DNA from: Saccharopolyspora oryzae
GTDB lineage: Bacteria > Actinomycetota > Actinomycetes > Mycobacteriales > Pseudonocardiaceae
DNA: 64,000 nt
Assembly (NCBI RefSeq): GCF_027853915.1
Contig: NZ_JAQGLA010000033.1
Location: forward strand, 1-64,000
Reading direction: 5' to 3'
In this document: piece by piece, positions 16,819 through 26,200 of the stretch
Numbering within the stretch: the first letter of the stretch is position 1
How the letters are laid out: every line of letters begins with the position of its first letter
Position numbers and translations under genes: made by a program
Notes under the pieces: generated by a model
The model's database searches: none
Told to the model about the DNA's origin: nothing
The model's input: only the letters and a program-made list of their open reading frames with translations

Positions 16819-18033
16819 ATGGCCAAAGCGTCCTGGCAGGGCACGAACCTCCCCCGGGTGGGTGGCTTCAACCGGGCCGTCGTGCTCGACGCGATCCGCC
16901 GCCGCGGCGAGATCAGCCGCGTGGAGCTGGCCCAGCGCACCGGGCTGACCGCGCAGACGATGTCCAACATCGTGCGGGCGCTGATCGAGGACGGGCTGGT
17001 CACCGAGAACGGCCACGCGCCGTCGACCGGCGGGAAGCGCCGGGTGCTGCTGAAGATCGCGCCGGACGCCTACTCGTCGGTGGGCCTGCACCTCGATCCG
17101 GAGCGGATCACCGGAGTACTGCTGGACATGGCCGGCGGCGTGCGGCTGCGCAGCACGCGTCGGCTGCCCGACGACGCTTCACCGTCCGCCGTCGCCTCGG
17201 CGCTGACGCGGACGCTGCAGCAGCTCGTGCGTCGTTCCGGGGTCGACGAGGACCGGGTGCTCGGCGTCGGGCTCGCGGTGCCGGGACCGCTGGACGCGGC
17301 GCACCGGCAGGTGCTCTCGCCGCCGAACCTGACCGGGTGGGGAACGGTGCCGCTGGCCGACATCGTCGCGGAGCGGGCCGGACTCCCGGTGGTGATGGAC
17401 AACGACGCGACGGCCGCCGCGATCGGCGAGCGCTGGGCCGGCGGTGAGCACCGCGAGGGCTCGTTCGTCTACGTCCACTGGGGAACCGGGGTGGGCATCG
17501 GCGTGGTCCTCGACGACCAGGTGCACCGCGGTGTCAGCAACAACGCGGGCGAGATCGGCCACCTGAGCAGCGGCGGCGGACGCGGATGCCATTGCGGCAG
17601 AAGGGGATGCCTCGAAGCGCACTGCTCGATCCGCGCGATCGTCGCGGACTGGCGATCAGCCGGCGGCGGTGATGGCGAAGCACCGATCGCGCAGTCCTAC
17701 GAACAGCTCTGCCGCCTGGCCGCGGGCGGAGATGCCTTGGCGGGCAAGGTCTTGCGCGCGGCGGCGACGAAGCTGGGCCAGGCGCTGGCGTCAGTGGTCA
17801 GCGTCCTCGACGTCGACAGCGTGGTGCTGGGCGGACCGGCGCTGCGCCACGCCTCCGACCTGGTGCGCACCCAGGTGTCGAAGGTCCTGACCAAGCACGT
17901 GTGGGCCCACGAAGTCCGCCCGGTCCAGGTCGCGCCCGCTCTGATCGGCGAAGACGCCGGAGCGGTAGGAGCGGCGTCGCTCGTGCTCGACCGCGCCTAC
18001 TCACCCCACCTGGCCACGCTCCTGGGGCCCTGA
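16819..18033 (+). CDS. ROK-family transcriptional regulator
   Basis: This is a 404-residue repressor of the NagC/Mlc type. The N-terminal winged helix (residues about 14-75, VVLDAIRRRGEISRVELAQ, then TGLTAQTMSNIVRALIEDGL) is fused to a sugar-kinase-like ROK domain. The glycine loop WGTGVGIGVVLD and the zinc site CHCGRRGCLEAHC (near 255-268) are present. NAGEIGHL is the sugar-contact signature. ATG 16819 follows GACGAGGAG. It is divergent from the sugar importer and very likely controls it according to the imported sugar. Confidence 0.94.
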   Translation: MAKASWQGTNLPRVGGFNRAVVLDAIRRRGEISRVELAQRTGLTAQTMSNIVRALIEDGLVTENGHAPSTGGKRRVLLKIAPDAYSSVGLHLDPERITGVLLDMAGGVRLRSTRRLPDDASPSAVASALTRTLQQLVRRSGVDEDRVLGVGLAVPGPLDAAHRQVLSPPNLTGWGTVPLADIVAERAGLPVVMDNDATAAAIGERWAGGEHREGSFVYVHWGTGVGIGVVLDDQVHRGVSNNAGEIGHLSSGGGRGCHCGRRGCLEAHCSIRAIVADWRSAGGGDGEAPIAQSYEQLCRLAAGGDALAGKVLRAAATKLGQALASVVSVLDVDSVVLGGPALRHASDLVRTQVSKVLTKHVWAHEVRPVQVAPALIGEDAGAVGAASLVLDRAYSPHLATLLGP

Positions 18034-18086
18034 AAGCAGGAACTACCGCTTCCCCTCGCACGCAGATCGACGTCCTGAGCCGCGCG

Positions 18087-18251
18087 TCACCGGCGGCGGC
18101 CCTTGCCCTTGCCCTTGCCGCCCGAGTCCCCGGCGTCGTCTGCCATCTTCGGGTAGTAGGTGCCTTCGTTCGCCTTGCCCGCGCCGGGACGGGCGATGTC
18201 GAGGTGTTCCTTCAGCCCTGCGTCGTTGTAGATGGCCTTCTTGACGCGGAC
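18087..18251 (-). other. In-frame coding tail beyond the amber stop of the EndoU toxin gene
   Basis: Directly after the TAG at 18252-18254 the same frame stays open for 54 codons to a TGA at 18087. About 50 of the 54 sense codons end in G or C, as in a real gene. The peptide begins VRVKKAIYNDAG, holds GTYYPKM and ends in a basic GKGKGKGRRR run. It has no start codon of its own. It looks like the original end of the EndoU protein, cut off by a nonsense mutation, or a remnant of another toxin end. Confidence 0.6.
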
Positions 18252-21200
18252 CTAACGTCCGCCCCTCCGCACCGGGAACCCGGTGGCGTTCACCCCTTCT
18301 CCCAAGGTCGACATGCCGAACTTCTGGCCGCCGCTGTTCCTGCTCAGGAAGTCGGCCTGTGAGATCTTGCCGCTGCCTGCGGGGCCGAACTTGTCTGCCA
18401 CCCCGAACTTCTCCGGGTTCGACGCGGCGACGTGGGCCAGCGCCTGATCCGCGCTCCAGTTCTTCGGGAACATGGTGCTCCACTTGGGCGGGTTGGTCTG
18501 CCCTGGCCTGTCGTGCCAGATCTCGTGGGCCTTGTTCTCGTTCCCCTTGCGCATGAGGCCGGTTTCGGGGTCGGGCTTCATGTTGACGCCGGGTGGGAGG
18601 TTCCCGTTCTTGTCGTAGGTGTGCATTCCGCCCACCGCACCCTTGCCCTTGGGATCCGTGATCACATTGCCCTTGGCGTCCTTCTTGTCGCCGTTGAGGA
18701 TGTGGTTGGTGACCTGCTTGTGGTTTTCGCGCATGTGTTTGGCGAGTTCGTCCCGGGTATTCCGGAAGACCTTCTTGTCGCCGCCCGCCTTCTGCCAAGC
18801 CGGACCGGTCTTGTTCTCGTTGTCGTTCAGCTTGGGCTTCGTCTTGCACCCGGCCAGCCCCAGCGGGTCGCACCAGGAGTTCGGGTTGCCGACGTAGACG
18901 TGGTTGTTGGGTCCCGCGTCGAGGCCGATCGGGTCCGGGCTGAGGTAGCGGGCGAGCACCGGGTCGTAGTACCGGAAGAAGTTGTAGTGCAGGCCGGTTT
19001 CCTCGTCGAAGTACTGGCCGGGGAAGCGCAGCGGCGTGGGTCCGCTCGTCGCGGAACTTCCCCACAGGGGCGTCCGGTTCACCGGGAGGACACCGCCCCG
19101 GTCGTCGACGAGCTCCGTCGGGGTGCCGAGCAGGTCGGTCACGATGGCGTGGAAGCGGTTCTCGACCCACCCCTGCGGTCCGCCCGGCACCCGCTCGCTC
19201 TGCGTCAGCGGGTGGAGCGAGCCGGGGGCGTGCTCCCAGACCGTGGCCCGGCCGCGCGGCGCGGACCCGTCGAACGCGACCTGCTCGACCAGGTTGATCC
19301 CGTCCCAGGCGAAGTCGATCCGTTCGACGGCCGTCCGGCCGTCGGGCCCGAGCTTCTCCTTGGCGATCCGCCGCCCCATCGCGTCGTAGCGGTAGCGCCA
19401 GCGAGCCCCGCCGGGCGTCAGCACCTCGGTCAGGCGATCGTCGGCGTCCCAGGAGAACTGGAAGCTCTCGGCCGTCGGCATGAACTGCCGCCGGACCAGG
19501 CGCCCCCGCGCGTCGTGCGCGTAACCGATGTTCCCGGCGCTGCGGACCAGCATGCCCTGGTAGTCCCGTCGGCCGAGCTGCTGCTCGCCGGTCGGCCAAG
19601 AGGCGTTGACCAGGTTGCCCGCCGCGTCGTAGTCATAGCGCTCCGACCAGCCGGAGCCCTGGACCGCGGTGACCCGGTCGCCTGCACCCAGGGCGAATTC
19701 GCGCGGCCCGGTCAGCTGGTCGCGCACCCCGACGAGCTCGCCATCGGCGCGGTAGGCGTAGGACCGGTGCTGCACGCGCTCCCCGCCGGCCCTGGTGATC
19801 AGCTGCGAGTCGATCTGGCCCGTCGGCGTCCACGTCTGGTCGACGGCCGCGCCCGAACCGAGCACGCGCCGGACCTCGCGGCCCATCCGGTCGTATTCGA
19901 AGCGGATCGTCCGGCCGGTGGTGTGCAGCGCGACCGGGTTCCCGTCCGCGCCGTACTCCCACACGCTCTCGGCCCCGGACGGGGTGCGCCGCCGGATCCG
20001 CCGCCCCAGCAGGTCGTACTCGGAGGTGACGGTGCGGCCGTTGACCGTTTCCGCGGTGATCCGGCCCAGCGCGTCGCGCTGGAACGACACCCGGCTGTCG
20101 GCGTTCACGGCCTCCACCAGGAGCCCGGACGGGCTGTAGCTGAACGTCGTGGTGGTGCGGCCGTCGGTCTGCTCGACCACGTTGCCCAGCAGGTCGTAGC
20201 GGAACCGCAGGACCTCACCCGCGCTGGTGGAACGCTCGACGAGCTGCCCGGCCGCGTCCCGCCGGTAGTGGGTGGTGACGCCGCTGAAGTCGGTCTCCTG
20301 CACCAGGTTCCCGGCCGCGTCGTAGGTGTAGCGCCACACCATCCCGAGCTCGTTGGTCACGCTCGTCAGCCGCGTCTCGGTGTCGTAGCCGAACTCCAGG
20401 CGGGAGCCGTCCGGACGGGTCACCGCCGCCACCAGGTCGAAGTGCGTGAACTCCGTGCTGGTGGTGCGGCCGAGCGCGTCGGTCTGGGAGCGCTCGTTGC
20501 CCTCGCCGTCGTAGGAGCTCCGCTGCACGGCACCGGTGGCGTCCTGCTGCCAGGCGATCTGGCCACCGACGGTCCAGCCGAAGCGCTGCACGCCGCCCAT
20601 CTCGTCGGTGATCGCGATGACGCGGCCGAACTGGTCCCGGTCGGAGCTGCTGGTGGCGCCCGTCTCATCGGTGAGCGCCACGGGCAGCCCGGCGATGTCG
20701 ACGGAGATCCGCTGCGTGTTGCCGAGGGCATCGGTGACGCTCACGACGTTGCCGAGGTCGTCGAAGGCGTAGCTCGTGACCGCCCCCACCGCATCGGTGA
20801 TCCGCACGAGGTTCCCGCGTTCGTCGTACTCGTAGCGGGTGACCGAGCTGTCGGGGTCGATGAACGCCACCGGACGGCCGGATTCGTCGTACTCGCGGCG
20901 GGTCTGGGTCCCGTCCGGCCTGGTGACCGAGATCAGGTTCCCGTACTCGCCGTACTCGTACGCGGTGGTGCGGCCCAGCGGGTCGGTGTGCTTCAGCAGG
21001 CGATCGGCGGAGTCCCACTCGGACGTCGTTTCGCCGCCGAGCGGGTCGATCTCCCTGATCACCTGCCCGGCCTCGTTCAGGTGGAACGCGGTGCAGTGGC
21101 CCAGCGAATCGGTGGAGTACGTGACCCGGTTCTCGGTGTCGTACTCCAGCGTTCCGGTGAGGAACCCGCCCGAGCCCTCGGTCCGCACGCAACGGCCCTG

Positions 21201-23009
21201 GTGGTCGTAGATGTAGCGGAACCACTCGCCGTTGCGGTCCGTCCAGCCGGTGATCCGGCCCGCCTGGTCGTACTCGAACCGCATCGGCTCGCCCGAAGCG
21301 TTGACGACCTCGGTGAGCCGGGAGTCGCGGTAGCCGTAGCGCATCAGCTCGACCTCGGTGCCGTCGCCTGCGACCGAGTGCAGCGCGACGACGAGTCCGC
21401 CCGCCACCTCGATCCGGACCACGTAGCCACCGCTGTGCAGGATCCCGACGGGGACCCCGGAATCGTCGTGCACGAAGGCGATCGAGTTGCCGCTGTCGTC
21501 GGTGATCGAGGTCAGCGGCAGCACCGAGTCCTCGGGGGCGAAGCGCAGCAGCTGATTGCGCTCCTTGTCCACCAGGACGTACCCGCCGTCCTCGGTGCGA
21601 CCGAGCTGCCGCGACGGCCCCTGGTCGCTGGCCGACCATCCGCCGACGGCGAGGTGCGGGAAGTGCTGGAGCGTCCCGTCCGCCGAGGCGAAGCTGACCC
21701 CGTCGGCGTCGACCTCCAAGCGCTGGTCCAACGTGGACATCCAGCTGTCGCCGAACCACCGGCCCGTCCGGTACGAGGAGAAGTGGGTCCGCTCGAAGAC
21801 CAGCGGCAGCGCACCGAGGAACTCCGCGTCGACCTGGCTCATCAGCATCTGACCGGTGGAGACCTCGATCGGGTCGCCGACCGTGGTGCACTTGTCCACC
21901 GAGCGCGGGTTGGAGTTCTGGTCTCGCAGGGAACGAGAACCGTTCGAGGAGGACCTGCCCCCTCGGGACCCGCCGCCGCCCAGGCCCCGGCTCCCCGTCG
22001 GACCGGTGGTCACCGATCCACCGTTCGAACCGCCGCTGCCCTGCGAACCGCTGTTGCCCTGCGAACCGCTGCTTCCCCCGGACCGGTCGGATGAACCACC
22101 CGTGCTCTGCGAATGAGTCGACGCCGGATCGTTGTTGCCGTTCGAGCGGTTCGGGGTGGAGTTGTCGCCGGAACCGCCCCTGGAGCCATTCCCGTCGTTG
22201 CCCGTCGAGCGGGTCGGGGCCGGGCTGTCGGGCTTGGTGTTGGAGCCGCCCTTGCCACCTTTGATCTTGTTCAGGGCCTTGCCCGCTTCGCCGAAGCCGT
22301 CCTTGAGCTTCTTGATCAACGGCGTCAGCGCCTTCATCGCCTTGACCAGCTTCGTGGTCACATCAGCGATCTTCGCGACCGTCTTCGTCACCGCCGCGAC
22401 GACCTGCGGCACGACCCAAGCCATCGCGATGCCCAACGTGGCGAGGACCTGCAGCGCCCAGGAGATCAGGCGGCCGACGAGCTCGGCGATGATGTCGCGC
22501 ACCAGGCTGCGCACCGCCCCGACGACCTCACCCGCCGTGCCGATCCCATCGGACGCACCCTCAGCTGCGTTCTTCGCTGCCTCGAGGAGCTTTCCGGTGT
22601 CCTCACTGCGCTTCCGGTAGGAGTCCGCGGCTTCCCCGGTCCAGTTGGCCAGATCGTTCTTGACGATGTTGGCCATCTCCGTGTTGATCTCACCCAGCTC
22701 GGTGGCGACGTTCTTCCACGTCTCCGAGTGCGCCTTGATCTGATCGGCGTCACCGGCGAGAGCATCCAGCGCATCCGACAGCGGGCCCACGTGCTCCATC
22801 AGCCAGCCCACACCGGCGGCGAGGATCGAGCCGAACGGATCCATCGCCATCGTCAACGCATCCAGGCCGGTACCCACCGCACCCATGACCCCGGACGCCC
22901 AGTCACCGGACTCGATCGCCTTCTTCGTGTCGTTGACCGACTCGAGGATCGGCACCCCGCTGAACGACTCCGTCGAATCCTTGGTCTCGGCCACCAACGG
23001 GTTCGTCAC
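18252..23009 (-). CDS. WXG-RHS polymorphic toxin with C-terminal EndoU nuclease
   Basis: This is a 1585-residue effector. Residues 1-252 are the export module shared by four neighbouring genes, with WTG at 123-125 and a hydrophobic stretch at about 181-205. A Ser/Gly/Asn linker runs to about 372. DUF6531 begins at VGDPIEVSTGQML, then about 20 RHS/YD repeats, then the RHS core LRFPGQYFDEETGLHYN near 1326, ending DPLGLAGC. The last 197 residues match bacterial EndoU RNases: His in NHILNGD (~1436), His in GGMH (~1462), and STMFPKNWS (~1511-1519). GTG start at 23009 after GGAG. The TAG stop is followed in frame by 54 more coding codons, so the nuclease may be truncated. I see no immunity gene next to it. 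Confidence 0.9.
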   Translation of the reverse strand: MTNPLVAETKDSTESFSGVPILESVNDTKKAIESGDWASGVMGAVGTGLDALTMAMDPFGSILAAGVGWLMEHVGPLSDALDALAGDADQIKAHSETWKNVATELGEINTEMANIVKNDLANWTGEAADSYRKRSEDTGKLLEAAKNAAEGASDGIGTAGEVVGAVRSLVRDIIAELVGRLISWALQVLATLGIAMAWVVPQVVAAVTKTVAKIADVTTKLVKAMKALTPLIKKLKDGFGEAGKALNKIKGGKGGSNTKPDSPAPTRSTGNDGNGSRGGSGDNSTPNRSNGNNDPASTHSQSTGGSSDRSGGSSGSQGNSGSQGSGGSNGGSVTTGPTGSRGLGGGGSRGGRSSSNGSRSLRDQNSNPRSVDKCTTVGDPIEVSTGQMLMSQVDAEFLGALPLVFERTHFSSYRTGRWFGDSWMSTLDQRLEVDADGVSFASADGTLQHFPHLAVGGWSASDQGPSRQLGRTEDGGYVLVDKERNQLLRFAPEDSVLPLTSITDDSGNSIAFVHDDSGVPVGILHSGGYVVRIEVAGGLVVALHSVAGDGTEVELMRYGYRDSRLTEVVNASGEPMRFEYDQAGRITGWTDRNGEWFRYIYDHQGRCVRTEGSGGFLTGTLEYDTENRVTYSTDSLGHCTAFHLNEAGQVIREIDPLGGETTSEWDSADRLLKHTDPLGRTTAYEYGEYGNLISVTRPDGTQTRREYDESGRPVAFIDPDSSVTRYEYDERGNLVRITDAVGAVTSYAFDDLGNVVSVTDALGNTQRISVDIAGLPVALTDETGATSSSDRDQFGRVIAITDEMGGVQRFGWTVGGQIAWQQDATGAVQRSSYDGEGNERSQTDALGRTTSTEFTHFDLVAAVTRPDGSRLEFGYDTETRLTSVTNELGMVWRYTYDAAGNLVQETDFSGVTTHYRRDAAGQLVERSTSAGEVLRFRYDLLGNVVEQTDGRTTTTFSYSPSGLLVEAVNADSRVSFQRDALGRITAETVNGRTVTSEYDLLGRRIRRRTPSGAESVWEYGADGNPVALHTTGRTIRFEYDRMGREVRRVLGSGAAVDQTWTPTGQIDSQLITRAGGERVQHRSYAYRADGELVGVRDQLTGPREFALGAGDRVTAVQGSGWSERYDYDAAGNLVNASWPTGEQQLGRRDYQGMLVRSAGNIGYAHDARGRLVRRQFMPTAESFQFSWDADDRLTEVLTPGGARWRYRYDAMGRRIAKEKLGPDGRTAVERIDFAWDGINLVEQVAFDGSAPRGRATVWEHAPGSLHPLTQSERVPGGPQGWVENRFHAIVTDLLGTPTELVDDRGGVLPVNRTPLWGSSATSGPTPLRFPGQYFDEETGLHYNFFRYYDPVLARYLSPDPIGLDAGPNNHVYVGNPNSWCDPLGLAGCKTKPKLNDNENKTGPAWQKAGGDKKVFRNTRDELAKHMRENHKQVTNHILNGDKKDAKGNVITDPKGKGAVGGMHTYDKNGNLPPGVNMKPDPETGLMRKGNENKAHEIWHDRPGQTNPPKWSTMFPKNWSADQALAHVAASNPEKFGVADKFGPAGSGKISQADFLSRNSGGQKFGMSTLGEGVNATGFPVRRGGR

Positions 23010-23211
23010 CGCGTCACTCCAAAGTCAGCGTTCGGAAAGGGCGAAGCTCGGGTCGTGCACTCCACGGATCCGGGCACTCCCGCGGTTCAAAGATCCGCAG
23101 TCGGTCCGATCACCTCGATCGTGCACCACAACCCGTTGCCGGTGTGGCGAAACGGGGGACTTCGCCACCCCGGCATCCGGACGACCTCCGCCTCGATGCT
23201 CCGTTCGCGGA
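23010..23211 (-). other. Leader between RHS toxins; no immunity gene
   Basis: This 202-bp gap has no ORF with a ribosome site. Its part nearest 23009 resembles the leaders before the toxin genes at 28029 and 30434 (GTTCGGAAAGG, GGTCGTGCACTCCACGGA, GCGGTTCAAAGAT), so the leader was duplicated along with the N-terminal module. Confidence 0.5.
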
Positions 23212-26200
23212 CTACCGGCGAGACCGGTTCGAGGCCCCGGGGTCTCCGAGGTCCACATCGGAGGGCCGGAGGTTGAGATCGGTGTTCGGGGTGAAACCGC
23301 TGTTCGGATCGGCGTGCGGGTTGTAGCCGGGGTGGTTCGGGACGAAGTTGGGGTTGACGTGCTCGGTCGTCGTCAAGGAGCCGGGCAGGGCGAATCGCTG
23401 GTCGTTGCTCTGCCGGAAGTAGCCGTGAACGGACACCGAGCTGTGGATGTTCTCCGGAGCGACGTGGTGCACCGCGTCCCACTCGCTCTGCTTCGACATC
23501 CGCTGCGCCAGGTCCGGCGGGAGGTTCTGCGAACCCGTGTGGATCAAGTTGTCCGTGGACTGCACCTTCAGGACCTGCCCGGACATCGAGATGTAGTGGT
23601 TGCCGTCCTTGCTGATGACGGGGCCGCCGTCGGGGGAGAACGCGAACTGGTGCGCCACGTTGGGATCGGAGGTCAGCGAGACGTAGCCGGAATCGTTGGC
23701 CCCGCGACCGCCGTGCACGTGGTGCGGCATGTCGTAGTTCTTGCCCCACGACGTCATCCCGTTCTGGAAGAGCCCGTCAGGCCCGTTCACCGGACGCGTG
23801 TCACCCCGGTACATCCACTGCGGCCGCTGCGGATTCGGCCGCAACTGCGGGTTGTTCAGCCCCCTGTCACCACCAGCGTTGGAACCGCCAGCGCTGCAGT
23901 TCATGAGGCCGAGCGGGTCGATCCAGCCGGTGGGGTTCGGGGCGTAGGCGTGCGGGTTCGGCGAGGGGGCCAGACCGAGCGGGTCGCCGGAGGTGTACCG
24001 ACCGGTGGTGGGGTCGTAGTAGCGGTTGAGGTTGTAGTGCAGACCGGTCTCGTGGTCGTGGTACTGCCCGGGGAACCGCAGCGGCGTGCAGGCGTGACCG
24101 GCCGGTGCCTTCAGGGTTCCCCAGAGCGTGGTGTCCACGTGCCAGGCGAGGTTGCCGTCCGGGTCGACCAGTTCCGCCGGGGTGCCGACGAGGTCCGTGA
24201 CGATGGCGTAGAAGCGCTGGTCGACCCATCGTTGCGGCGCGTTCGGCGTCGTCCGGCGTTCGGTCTGCGCGAGCACGCGGTAGCTGTCGGGTGCCCACTC
24301 CCAGACGGTGGCGTCCGTGCCGTTGTGGACCTGCTCGACGAGCAGGCTGTCGTCCCAGGTGAAGTCGACGTGCTCGGCGATGCTGCCGTCCGGGTGGAGG
24401 CGTTGTTTGGCGACGCGGCGGCCGAGCGGGTCGTAGACGTAGCGCCAGCGCTGCCCGTCCGGGGTCACCACGCCGATGAGCTGGTTCTCGGCGTTCCAGG
24501 TGTAGTTCCAGGCCGCCTGCTGGAGGCTCCGGGAGGTGGTGCGACCTTCGGCGTCGTGGGTGTACCGGGTGGTTCCAGCTCGGGTGATCAGGGTTCCCGC
24601 GTAGGCCCGATCGCCCACCGCCGCGTCGTCCGGAGAGCCCGACACCGGCCATTCCGCGTGCGCGAGGTTGCCCGCCGGGTCGTAGGCGTAGCGCTCGGTC
24701 CACTGTGGCCGGTTGACGGCGGTGACCCGCCCTGCGAGATCGAGGTCGAACGTGCGGTCTCCGCTGAGCTGATCGCGGACGCCCACCAGCGCTCCGTCCG
24801 GCCGGTAGGCGTAGGACCGCTGCTGGATCATGCGGTCGCCGCCGATCAGGGTCTGCGAGGACAGCTTGTGGTCGGCGTTCCAGTTCTGCGCCAGCAGCAC
24901 GCGAGTTCCCAGCGTGCGCTGCACTTCGCGGCCCGCGACGTCGTAGTCGAACCCCAGCGTGCGCCCGGCGGTGTGCAGCGCGACCGGCCGATCCGCGGCG
25001 TCGTACTCCCAGACGCTCTCCGCGCCCGACGGCGTCCGCCGCCGCACTCGCCGCCCCAGCGGGTCGTAGGCGGACGCGACGGTGCGACCGTTGACCGTCT
25101 CGGTCAGCACGCGACCGAGCTGATCGCGCTCGAACGACACCCGGGTGGCGTCGTTGCCGGCAGCGATCAGGCGCCCCATCGGGTCGTAGGCGAAGGTCGA
25201 CGTCGTGGTCGCGGTGCGGCGTTCCACGAGGTTGCCGAGCAGGTCGTAGGTGAACCGGACGGTCTCGCCCGCGCCGTTGGTGCGCTCCACCAGCTGCCCG
25301 GCCGCGTCGTACCGGTACGACACCGCTCGACCGCCGAAGTCGGTCTCCCGCACCAGGTTTCCGGCGGCGTCGTACTCGTACCGCCAGACCTGGCCCTGCT
25401 CGTTGGTGACGGAGACCAGCCGGGTTTCGGTGTCGTAGCGGAACTCCCGCCGGGAGCCGTCCGGACCGATCTCCACCGACGGCAGGTCGAAAGCGGTCGT
25501 CTCGGTCGTCGTGGTCTGCCCGAGCTGGTCGACCCGGGTGCGGACGTTGCCCTCCCCGTCGCGGATCCAGCGCTCGGTGCTGCCGTCCGGCCGGGTCTGC
25601 CAGGCCGTCCGACCGTCGACGGTCCAGCCGAACTTGGTGGTGCCGCCGATCGGATCGGTCACCTCGGTCACCCGGCCGAAGCCGTCCCGGCGGTAAGTCG
25701 TGGTGGCGCCGAGCGGATTGGTGACCGAAACCAGGAGGCCGGCGGCGTCGGTACCGATCCGGCGCACGTTGCCCAGCGCGTCGGTGATGCTGGCCAGCAA
25801 ACCCCGCTCGTCGTAGGCGTAGGTCGTCACGGCGCCGGCGGGGTCGGTCACCTTGATCAGGTTGCCGTTCTCGTCGTACTCGCGGCGGCTGATCGCACCG
25901 TCCGGGTCGACGAACGTCACCGGCATCCGCCGGTCGTCGTACTCGATCAGCTGCCGGCTGCCATCGGGCCTGGTGATGGCCGTGATGTTGCCCGCGTCGT
26001 CGTAGTCGTACTCGACGGTGCGGCCCAGGGCGTCGGTCCGGGCGAGCAGGCGGTCGTGGTCGTCCCACGCGAAGACCGTCTCGTTGCCCAGCGCATCGAC
26101 CTCGCGGACCGTCTGCTTCGCGTCGTTGAGGTGGAAGGCCTTGGTGTGACCGAGCGAATCGGTGTAGCGCGTGACGTCGTCGGCGTATTCGAACGTGCCG

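Noticed and set aside
18045-18086. A possible immunity ORF after the EndoU toxin.
   Set aside because: The gap to the convergent ROK stop is about 50 bp and the open frame before it is the in-frame tail of the toxin, with no start codon.
18432-22094. A 1220-codon ORF on the plus strand opposite the RHS-EndoU gene (and a similar one at 22885-26853).
   Set aside because: Long antisense ORFs are expected opposite high-GC genes. The minus strand has recognisable RHS repeats and domains; the plus frame gives Arg/Val/Gly-rich text with no family.
23025-23258. A 77-codon minus-strand ORF in the gap after the scabin-like toxin, looked at as an immunity gene.
   Set aside because: It overlaps the toxin end out of frame, has no ribosome site and an Arg/Gly/Ser composition typical of shadow frames.
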